Shown in pieces: positions 1-6,620 of a stretch of 10,376 bases of DNA (the stretch's first letter is position 1; every line of letters starts with the position of its first letter). The DNA lies in NCBI GenBank assembly GCA_903858085.1, contig CAIOHJ010000269.1, positions 1 through 10,376 of the forward strand, read 5' to 3'. The notes beneath the pieces were generated by a model that was not told where the DNA came from, ran no database searches, and saw nothing but the letters and a program-made list of their open reading frames with translations. The translations under genes were made by a program, and so were the position numbers. Source of the DNA: an uncultured Chloroflexota bacterium. GTDB taxonomy: Bacteria; Chloroflexota; Anaerolineae; Caldilineales; Caldilineaceae.

Positions 1-193
1 GGTAGAGCGCCATCGCCTCCTGCGGCTTGCCCATCTGACGAAGCACGTCCGCCATCGAACTCTGCGTGACGGCGATTCCGCGCACATCGCCCAGCGCCTT
101 CTTGGTGGCCAGCGCCTCCTGGTAGAGCGCCATCGCCTCCTGCGGCTTGCCCATCTGACTCAGCACGTCCGCCATCGAACTCTGCGTGACGGC
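1..193 (-). repeat. Near-identical 120-base tandem repeats encoding TPR units
   Basis: Bases 1-73 and 121-193 match at 71 of 73 positions; the only differences are the adjacent bases 40-41 versus 160-161. The period is 120 bases, or 40 residues, in frame with the CHAT-NB-ARC-TPR gene. The encoded unit carries AVTQSSMADVL and QMGKPQEAMALY, a TPR helix pair of the 40-residue kinesin-light-chain-like type. The array continues past the left edge, so the copy number cannot be counted. Such low divergence at the DNA level points to recent duplication or gene conversion. Confidence 0.93.
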
Positions 194-2701
194 AACATTG
201 TGCGGATTGTCTTCTGCAATATCGAGTTTCAGGGACTCTTCGTAGAGTTCCAGCGCACGGGGCACCCGCCCAATCCGCTGGTAGGGCTGCGCCAGGTGAT
301 AGGCCATCAGGCTGCGCGTCGCTGGTGGCAGATAGGGCAGCGCCGCATCGAGGTCGGCTCCCATGTTGATCACCAGCAGGCGCAGCCGGCCATGGCGGTC
401 AAAGTCGTCGTAGGCATCACGCGCCACGTTGGCCAGCGCTCTAGCGTAGCGCGCAAACGTCTCTTCATCTGGCGCAGGCAACATTTCGGCCACGTACCAG
501 CGCAACATGGCGTGCAGGTCGTAGAAGAGCAGTCTGGCGTCGGCGGTCGTGCGTTCGGCCGTTTCCAACAGGCCGAGACGCACCAGCGCCTGGATGGAGC
601 GTTCGGCGCCTTCAGCCGTCAGCGGCTCGACACCTTCCGGGGTTCCCCGAAAATCATCCGCAGTCGGATCGTCGGCGGTCTCGGCGTCCGCCGCAACCGG
701 AACCCCGAGTGCAACCGGAAAAGGTGTGCGGAAGACGCTCACCCGCCGCAGCGTCTCGCGTTGTGCTGGCGCCAGCCGGTCCACACTGTAGGCCATGGTC
801 GCATACAGGGTTGCCTGCCGGCGCGGGTCGGCCAGGCTGGCGGGTGTGCGCTGCTCCGCCGTACGTAGCGTCTCCTCGATGGTCTCCAAAAAGTCGGAAA
901 GTGTCCCCACGCTCTCGCTAAACGCCCCAGCCAGCAGGCGCAGGCTCACCGGATGTCCCTGCACGCGCTGGCTGAGCGCCTGTCGGGCGGCCAGCGGCGC
1001 CGCAGCGCGCCGTTCTGGCGGCAATAGCTCCCAAAAGAGCGCTGCCCCCGCCTTGTCGTCCAGCCCGACCAGGTGGATCAGCCGGTTTTTACCCCACGCC
1101 TGCGGCGGTTTGATGCGTGTCGTCATCAGCACCGCGCCTGCACCCTCGTGCAGCCGCGCCACGAAGGCCGCCAGCGCTTGGGACTGGCTACGCACCGCGC
1201 CCTCCTGCTCCAGCGCATCGAGCAGTGTCTCCAGGTTGTCAAGCACCAGCAGCGACGCATGCCGCTTGAATTGCTGCAAAATCGCTTCCTGCAGCGCCTC
1301 CGGCGTGGGGTAGCGTTCGGCGTCGGCTGGATCCAGGCCACAGAAGCGCGCCAGTTGGCTAAAGAAACGAGGGGCAAACTGGTCATCCACGATGCGCTTC
1401 ATGTTGTCCATGCGCACAAAGGTCTCAAACGAAACACCGAGCACGCGGTCGCCAAAACGCCAGCTTGCGCGGGAGGCGACCGCATGTGCCAGTGCAGTCT
1501 TGCCCACACCCCCCAAGCCGTGGATCACTACCAGTGGCGTGCGGTGCGGGCCGGTCAACGCAGCGATCGCCTGGGCGATGTCGTTGACACGGCCCACAAA
1601 ATGGGCGGCCGGCGGCAGGGCATTGAGGTCAAACACTCGATTCAGGTAGGCTGGGTCCGGGGAGATAGCTGGCGCGCCGGCCGCCAACAGCGGCGCCAGA
1701 CTCAGCGCAGGGGCGTCCGCAGGCAGGCTTGTATACAGCAGCGGCAGCCCGACCAGCCATGCTGCGCTGGCCAGCAAGGAATTGTTTGCCAGGTCGTCGC
1801 GCAGGCGGCGCACTGCCTCCTCGATGCTGCGTCCCTGTAATAAATACGCATACAGCGCACCGGTGATTTCGACAGCCGCAGCGTCGGGCAGCACCGCCCG
1901 CATGCCCAGCGCGTAGGGCACACCGCGCCCTGCCAGCCCGCGCGCCAGGTTGCCAAACTCTGTCCACTCCGCGGCTATGGCGGATCGGCAACTGTTGAGC
2001 ACGACCAGCGCCACACTCGAATCAAGCCGGTCCGCAAAGGCGTCGGCAGCAATGGCCTGGCGACACCCCACCTCGTCCTCGAAGAAGAGCACGCTACGGC
2101 CATCCACGCTGTTGCCATGGCCCATAAAGTGCACGATGCTGCACGTATTGGGTTTGAGGGTGCGCCCTAGCTTTGCCAGCGTCGGCGGTCGCACGCGCGT
2201 CAGTCGTACCGCCTGCCCAGCCTCGACAACTGCCTCGCGCAGCCTCTTCCACTCGCCTTCGGTGTCCAGGGTCTGGCCATCGTCCACCGGCGCTGCAGCC
2301 ACAGCCACAATTTCGACGCGCTCCAGTGTCGCCGGCAACGAATAGGTAGTGTTGCTGCGCGCCACCATCCCTGCTGGCAGCCCACGCACCAGGCTGAGCC
2401 TCCCTGCCATGAGCCTGTCCCTGCCATCGCGCAGGTACTCCCAGCCGGCCGCACTGATCTGCTCGTTGTCGCTGACCAACAGCAGCCGTGTGCCGGAATC
2501 CAGCCCCTCCACTGCTGCACGCACCGCTGCATCGGCAAAGACCAGCGCATAAAGTTCGCGTCCATAGTTGACAGAATCGTTCGCCAAGCGCGCCCTATCG
2601 CCGGCAAACGCAGCAAAGTGATCCCAGTCAACCAGGCCCTGTTTCCCTCCCAATAGGACATGCAGATATCCGCCCTGCCGTGTCAAACGAAGTTCGGCCA
2701 T
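1..2701 (-). CDS. CHAT protease - NB-ARC (STAND NTPase) - TPR protein, 3' end beyond window
   Basis: One uninterrupted reading frame of 900 codons runs off the left edge, so the C-terminus is missing. Residues about 40-330 look like a CHAT (caspase-like) peptidase. The HFMGHG motif at 191-196 gives the probable catalytic His195, and LNSC at 235-238 gives the probable nucleophile Cys238. Residues about 365-660 look like an NB-ARC/STAND NTPase, with P-loop GLGGVGKT at 395-402, Walker B LLVLDNLE at 484-491, a TTR sensor at 527-529 and a GHP motif at 582-584. A winged-helix region follows, with an acidic insertion at about 668-700 and LHAMLR at 729-734. TPR repeats begin near 800 and are still running at the edge. 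By family knowledge, TPRs sense a trigger, ATP-bound STAND modules oligomerise and CHAT cleaves a partner protein. The start is ATG at 2701 because an in-frame TAG lies three codons upstream. It is the last gene seen of a three-gene operon, 56 bases after the membrane protein gene. The domain calls are secure; the biological role (defence, programmed death or signalling) is inferred. Confidence 0.93.
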   Translation of the reverse strand, partial: MAELRLTRQGGYLHVLLGGKQGLVDWDHFAAFAGDRARLANDSVNYGRELYALVFADAAVRAAVEGLDSGTRLLLVSDNEQISAAGWEYLRDGRDRLMAGRLSLVRGLPAGMVARSNTTYSLPATLERVEIVAVAAAPVDDGQTLDTEGEWKRLREAVVEAGQAVRLTRVRPPTLAKLGRTLKPNTCSIVHFMGHGNSVDGRSVLFFEDEVGCRQAIAADAFADRLDSSVALVVLNSCRSAIAAEWTEFGNLARGLAGRGVPYALGMRAVLPDAAAVEITGALYAYLLQGRSIEEAVRRLRDDLANNSLLASAAWLVGLPLLYTSLPADAPALSLAPLLAAGAPAISPDPAYLNRVFDLNALPPAAHFVGRVNDIAQAIAALTGPHRTPLVVIHGLGGVGKTALAHAVASRASWRFGDRVLGVSFETFVRMDNMKRIVDDQFAPRFFSQLARFCGLDPADAERYPTPEALQEAILQQFKRHASLLVLDNLETLLDALEQEGAVRSQSQALAAFVARLHEGAGAVLMTTRIKPPQAWGKNRLIHLVGLDDKAGAALFWELLPPERRAAAPLAARQALSQRVQGHPVSLRLLAGAFSESVGTLSDFLETIEETLRTAEQRTPASLADPRRQATLYATMAYSVDRLAPAQRETLRRVSVFRTPFPVALGVPVAADAETADDPTADDFRGTPEGVEPLTAEGAERSIQALVRLGLLETAERTTADARLLFYDLHAMLRWYVAEMLPAPDEETFARYARALANVARDAYDDFDRHGRLRLLVINMGADLDAALPYLPPATRSLMAYHLAQPYQRIGRVPRALELYEESLKLDIAEDNPHNVAVTQSSMADVLSQMGKPQEAMALYQEALATKKALGDVRGIAVTQSSMADVLRQMGKPQEAMALY

Positions 2702-2710
2702 CAGATTCTA

Positions 2711-2751
2711 CCCCCCTCCCCATGTACAGCGACTCCCCCAATCGCCCCCCC
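2711..2751 (-). promoter_or_regulatory. G-rich ribosome binding site region of the CHAT gene, possible quadruplex
   Basis: On the coding strand the 56-base gap before the CHAT gene holds four G runs: seven G at 2751-2745, five at 2739-2735, four at 2721-2718 and six at 2716-2711. The last two form GGGGAGGGGGG, the only Shine-Dalgarno-like sequence, about 9 bases before ATG 2701. The loops are 5, 13 and 1 bases, so an RNA quadruplex is geometrically possible and would cover the ribosome site. The ribosome site is likely; the folding is speculative. Confidence 0.45.
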
Positions 2752-2757
2752 ACAAAC

Positions 2758-3219
2758 TCAAGCCGCCAAAATGATCACGACGATCAACGCGGCGAGCGCC
2801 AGCGATCCCCCCAAAAACAGCCAGATGCCGGCACAGTACCACCCTCTTTTGTGCGTCACGATCTTCTCCAGCGTCAGACGCAGCCGGTCCAGTCCGGCAT
2901 GGGAGCGAGAGTAGGGACGAGGCTGCACTGCCACCACGCCGGCGAACAGCGCCAGCAAATACAGCCCCAACGTGGCCAGCGCCAGTCCCTTTGCCAATAC
3001 ATTGCTGGCCAAATAAGGGGGTGGGAAGTCCTTGCCAAAGGCCGTCACGCCAAAGAGCACGGCCAGCATCGCCGTGCTCAACTCGATCACACGCCGGGCA
3101 GCCTGGTCGAGGAACTCCAGCTGTCCCTCCTCCAGCTTGTCAAAAAGCGCAATCAGCCGTTCGTCGGCCTCGCTCATGGGGCTGCCGGAGACGACAGGGA
3201 TGGAGGGAAGGTCGTTCAT
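2758..3219 (-). CDS. Small membrane protein with three predicted transmembrane helices
   Basis: This is a 153-residue protein that I cannot assign to a named family. Residues 15-44 are charged and helical-looking (SEADERLIALFDKLEEGQ), possibly an amphipathic or coiled segment. Hydrophobic spans lie at about 45-62, 71-98 and 127-151. The loop at 99-126 is basic (RPYSRSH, RLRLTLEKIVTHKR), which suggests a cytoplasmic side, and the chain ends inside or just after the last helix. Start ATG 3219 overlaps the TGA of the upstream gene as ATGA and has GGAG eight bases before it, so the two are probably translationally coupled. Met15 is a possible alternative start. The gene sits directly before a CHAT-NB-ARC-TPR gene. 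By analogy with published STAND/CHAT conflict systems that include small membrane effectors, it could be the membrane-acting effector or the protease substrate. That is inference from position and topology only. Confidence 0.85.
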   Translation of the reverse strand: MNDLPSIPVVSGSPMSEADERLIALFDKLEEGQLEFLDQAARRVIELSTAMLAVLFGVTAFGKDFPPPYLASNVLAKGLALATLGLYLLALFAGVVAVQPRPYSRSHAGLDRLRLTLEKIVTHKRGWYCAGIWLFLGGSLALAALIVVIILAA

Positions 3220-3452
3220 CGACCGAACTCCGCACAGTCAAGCTCCAAGACGAGCCGCCGTTCGCTGCAGCCCTCGGTGCGGCAAGGTACAAAGAAGCGC
3301 TCCTTCCTGTGTTCTCCCACGCAGAATGGCTCGCGCATGAATTCATTTCTTTCGCTGCACACGCGCCGTCGGTCGTAGTAGGAGACATGGCCGTGCCTGC
3401 AGCGCACGCCAAACATATCGTTGCGGTCGGCCAGGTTGAGGTCGAGAGCCAT
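3216..3452 (-). CDS. Small Cys/His-rich protein, putative zinc-binding
   Basis: This is a 78-residue protein with no family that I recognise. It carries spaced potential metal ligands: Cys18, His20 and His22 in RCRHGH, Cys32, Cys42, His46, then Cys55 and Cys60 in PCRTEGC, and Cys73 near the end. The pattern CxHxH...C...C...H...CxxxxC suggests one or two small zinc-ribbon-like modules, but no classic CxxC knuckle is present. The start at ATG 3452 is chosen over a longer 127-codon reading because AAAGGAG lies seven bases upstream. The 3' end overlaps the membrane protein gene by four bases (ATGA). As the first gene of the presumed three-gene operon it could be a sensor, adaptor or substrate for the CHAT protease; none of these is shown by the sequence. 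Confidence 0.72.
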   Translation of the reverse strand: MALDLNLADRNDMFGVRCRHGHVSYYDRRRVCSERNEFMREPFCVGEHRKERFFVPCRTEGCSERRLVLELDCAEFGR

Positions 3453-3459
3453 TGCGTCA

Positions 3460-3466
3460 CTCCTTT
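3460..3466 (-). promoter_or_regulatory. Shine-Dalgarno site deciding the start of the Cys/His-rich gene
   Basis: AAAGGAG on the minus strand ends seven bases before ATG 3452. It is the best ribosome site in this region and supports the 78-residue form rather than a 49-residue N-terminal extension, which would begin at 3599 inside the presumed promoter. Confidence 0.75.
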
Positions 3467-3500
3467 GTCTTACGCCTAGATTTCGCACCTTGAGAATTGA

Positions 3501-3534
3501 ACAGAGGGAGAAGATGCAAAGATGCTCCCTCTGT
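3501..3534. promoter_or_regulatory. Perfect 10-base inverted repeat in the presumed 5' leader
   Basis: ACAGAGGGAG at 3501-3510 pairs exactly with CTCCCTCTGT at 3525-3534 across a 14-base loop. The loop itself contains a direct repeat of AAGATG. It lies 49 bases upstream of ATG 3452 and downstream of the possible promoter. It could be a repressor operator or a transcribed hairpin. No U-run follows on the minus strand, so it is not an ordinary intrinsic terminator. Confidence 0.6.
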
Positions 3535-3587
3535 GGCAAAGTTGAATTGCTTAAATTTAGCTTTGCAGGAGCGCCTTCGCATGTACA

Positions 3588-3596
3588 AGTATACCA
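3588..3596 (-). promoter_or_regulatory. Possible extended -10 promoter of the CHAT operon
   Basis: On the minus strand TGGTATACT matches the extended -10 pattern TGnTATAAT at all but one position. No good -35 is seen at 16-18 bases, which extended -10 promoters tolerate. Initiation near 3581 would give a leader of about 130 bases that includes the inverted repeat at 3501-3534. The call rests on consensus matching alone. Confidence 0.4.
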
Positions 3597-3714
3597 CAAG
3601 AGCGTCTCGCATCCGAGTTTTCGTCTGGATCGTTTCGTTTCTGGCTGCGTGGGTTGCGCTGGGTCCGAGCAATAGTAGCATATGACAAAGACGCCAACGA
3701 CGCCCTCAATTCAT

Positions 3715-3757
3715 CCGCCCCGATGGGGCGGGCCCTGTTCCCGTCCCATCGGGACGG
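3715..3757. repeat. Pair of mutually inverted 17-base hairpins, REP/BIME-like
   Basis: CCGCCCC-GAT-GGGGCGG (3715-3731) and CCGTCCC-ATC-GGGACGG (3741-3757) are both perfect 7-bp stems with 3-base loops, nine bases apart. The second is the reverse complement of the first except for one compensating base pair (C-G to T-A). This head-to-head layout resembles REP pairs. The nearer hairpin begins 14 bases past the stop of the regulator gene, so the pair may also end or stabilise its mRNA, although no U-tract follows. No transposase of the REP-associated type is in the window. Confidence 0.65.
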
Positions 3758-3771
3758 TTGACCTTGGGCTC

Positions 3772-5186
3772 TTATTTCAAGATGTAATAGGTGGCCCGTT
3801 TGCTGCCAATCCGAAGAAGCAGGTTCCGCTCAACCAGGTCAGCCAGATCACGACGGATCGTCTCAGCATGCACGTCCGGTGCCAGCGCCTGCAGGTCGCT
3901 GTTGGCGATGCGCCCGTGGGCCTGCACAAAGGCCAACGCCGCCTCCTGGCGCTCGTTGAGATGGGCATGGGGCCAACGCTCCTGCTGCGGCTGGCTGCTC
4001 ACCAGCCCCTCCCCCCGCAACGTCACCCGAAAGCCAGCCGCCGTTTCCACAAATTCCGGCGCCGGTAACCCCGCCTCCTGCATGGCCGCCAACATCCGGT
4101 CCACACCATAGCCCAGCCGCTCGATGTAGCCCAGGTCGGTCAACACCGCCACCAGCGCCGCATTGCGGCTGTAACGCTCGTCTTTGATGTTCTCTACCGT
4201 CACATGGCCGGGCAGGCGCCCCGGGCTGTACACCTCGATCCGGTCGCTGAACATCAACAGCCGAATCCCCTCCCCCCGCACGCTGTAGTCGCGGTGGGCC
4301 ACAGCGTTGACGATCGCCTCACGCACCACCGCCAAAGGGTACTCGACACTCTCTTCACGCGCCATGCCGCGGATGCGCATCCCACGACGCATGTTGCCAG
4401 CCACAAACGCCTCCGCCTGCCGCGCCTGCTCCGCCAATACCCCCCCGATCTCCTGGCGCACAAATTCGTCCCCCATCTCGGTGCCCGCATACCGCACACA
4501 GATGAGCTCGGCGCTGCGCAAAAAACGCTGCGGATTCTGGCCAAAAAGCAGCAGCCCCGCCACAGTGGGCAACGGCGGGTCGACCGGCAACCCGTCTGCC
4601 CCACGCCGGGTGACACAGCCGCGGCTCAACAAGGCATCCACCAACTCCTCGTCGGGCGGCAGCCCGATCTGGTTGAAGTACCGCCCAATCCGCCCAGCAT
4701 CCAGGTCGGCCAGACTGGCCGCTTCCACAGGCTGGCTTTCAAAGCCGCTCTCCACCCGCTCCAACAACAGCTGGCGAAGCTCCCCCGTGGTCAGCGGACG
4801 GTTCTGCCCCCCTGTCCGGGTCGGATAGACCCCCCGCACGGTGTAGACGTGGGGCAGCCCCGCCGGCACCTGCACCACCATCAGCACCCCCTCCTCCAAC
4901 ACCACCCCCTGGGGGCTGGGCAGAATCAGCGGCGGGTCGGGCAGCAGGCTGGCCTCCGTCACCAGCTCGCGCAGCGCCGCCAGGTCGTTCTCACTTTGCG
5001 GAACCCCCTTGGCGCTCACCCCCAGCAGCACAACCCCCCCCTCAGCATTGGCCATGGCAGCCAGCGTCTCCGCCAACGCAGGCCTGGCCACCTTGGCCGA
5101 CAACCACGCCACGCGCGACGACATGCCCGCCCCCAACAGGCCGCGCACCTCCTCGGGCCCCAACACCGCCAACGACCGGCTCCCCT

Positions 5187-5190
<4 letters not shown>
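3772..5190 (-). CDS. Schlafen/AlbA_2-like - HATPase_c_4 - winged-helix putative transcriptional regulator
   Basis: This 472-residue protein is of the type often annotated as an ATP-binding or RecG-like regulator (COG2865). Residues about 24-140 look like an AlbA_2 (Schlafen AAA_4) domain, with LAAMANAEGGVVLLGV at 43-58 and GVYPTRTGG at 120-128. The usual acidic E/FK start motif of that domain is not evident and is replaced by SSRVAWLSAK. Residues about 285-395 match HATPase_c_4: EAIVNAVAHRDY at 291-302, SPGRLP at 322-327, YSRNAAL at 340-346 and ERLGYGVDRM at 357-366. The C-terminal 60 residues form a winged helix (TIRRDLADLVERNLL). By family knowledge such proteins are DNA-binding, nucleotide-responsive regulators, and their targets are unknown. 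Start ATG 5190 overlaps the rsmD stop by four bases and has GGGGGAG five bases upstream. It is probably cotranscribed with rsmD. It is not a RecG helicase, because no helicase motifs are present. Confidence 0.9.
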
Positions 5191-5804
<614 letters not shown>

Positions 5805-5814
5805 CGCTCGCCTC

Positions 5815-6582
5815 CTACTGCACAGTCCACAGCTGCCACGTCCCCTCGCTGAACAACGTAAAATACCGGATCGTGGCGTCTTCAAAACAGGCCAGCAGCT
5901 CCCCCCGCTCGAAAGGCTGCATCACCGCATGCTGACAGAGCCGCTCCTCACGCTCGATCAACCCCAAAGCCTGCTGCAAACCAGCCACCGAACACCAGAG
6001 CTGGCCAAAACCACGCCGCGGCAGCGGCGGCGACGAAGGCGATACCTCCAGCGGGTTGCACGAGAGCTCGGGCTGGCCCTCTTCCCAGCTGTCCCGGTAG
6101 GCCTGCCAGCTCCGGTCAGCCAACAATACATAGATCTGCCGACGCTCGCTGACCCAAAGCATAAAACGGTCGTAACCCGGACCTTTGCCAAATTCGTTGA
6201 TGGCAACCGGCGCACTGCTGCTGTCCGCCACCGGACACCCCAAGGTCCGATACAGATTCGGGTAGCCGGCCAGATCCAGGTCGTAGTCCAGGTCGCACAG
6301 GCTCCCCTCCTGATCCACCGTCAGCACAGAAACGGTGGGGGTCGCCAGCAGGCCTGTCGGCTGGGCAGGGAGGGCGACCCGAACCGGCAGCGTCTCCACC
6401 GGGAGGGGGGTGGCTCGGTCGACAGAAAGGGTCGGGGGAGGCGCAGGGGAGGGCGGTGGAGCCGGCCGCTCTGGCTCGCCGCAGCCAGCCAGCAGCAGAA
6501 CCCCCAGCGTCAGCCAGAAGGCCCACCGCCGACAGCCTGCAGCGCAGCTCCCCAAGTCATGGGTTTGAATTGATTTTATCAC
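5815..6582 (-). CDS. Secreted lipoprotein with LGCP-type repeats
   Basis: This 255-residue product has a lipoprotein signal peptide: basic CRRW at 17-20, hydrophobic AFWLTLGVLL, and lipobox LAGC with the lipidated Cys at 34. A proline-rich linker follows (APPPSPAPPPT and on to about 85). The exported domain, about 98-255, has an LGCP motif at 114-117, then EFGKG...RFMLW and IYVL. A second, weaker half has QPFERGELL at 222-230 and a final GTWQLW. This layout resembles the paired LGFP-like repeats frequent in Chloroflexota cell-surface proteins; the likeness is from memory. The start is taken as GTG 6582, with AAGGGA eight bases upstream; a TTG at residue 10 would also leave an intact signal peptide. 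It lies 38 bases after the glycosyltransferase gene. The function is probably wall or glycan association, but is not established. Confidence 0.82.
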   Translation of the reverse strand: MIKSIQTHDLGSCAAGCRRWAFWLTLGVLLLAGCGEPERPAPPPSPAPPPTLSVDRATPLPVETLPVRVALPAQPTGLLATPTVSVLTVDQEGSLCDLDYDLDLAGYPNLYRTLGCPVADSSSAPVAINEFGKGPGYDRFMLWVSERRQIYVLLADRSWQAYRDSWEEGQPELSCNPLEVSPSSPPLPRRGFGQLWCSVAGLQQALGLIEREERLCQHAVMQPFERGELLACFEDATIRYFTLFSEGTWQLWTVQ

Positions 6583-6620
6583 TGCATCGGTCCCTTGGTT
6601 GAATCGACGGGGGTCTCCAT

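Larger units (their letters stand above)
3453..3771. other. 319-base intergenic region before the CHAT operon
   Basis: This stretch separates the 472-codon regulator gene from the three-gene CHAT operon. It is less GC-rich than the flanking genes, with an AT patch at 3545-3560. It holds the paired hairpins at 3715-3757, the possible promoter at 3588-3596 and the inverted repeat at 3501-3534. Short open frames exist on both strands (for example 3457-3681 minus) but lack ribosome sites or recognisable protein features. I see no tRNA or known riboswitch. Confidence 0.7.

Noticed and set aside
3453..3599. N-terminal extension of the Cys/His-rich protein to ATG 3599
   Set aside because: No ribosome site lies before it, and it would run through the presumed promoter and the inverted repeat, while ATG 3452 has AAAGGAG at ideal spacing.
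3457..3681. 74-codon open frame in the intergenic region, minus strand
   Set aside because: It has no Shine-Dalgarno sequence and no recognisable features, and it overlaps the promoter and inverted repeat. It is likely chance.
3715..3757. Start of a CRISPR array
   Set aside because: Only two short units in opposite orientation are present, nine bases apart, with no regularly spaced direct repeats and no cas genes.
3715..3757. Classic Rho-independent terminator
   Set aside because: The stems are GC-rich and follow a stop codon, but no U-tract follows on the minus strand. A termination role stays possible but is not supported as the standard type.
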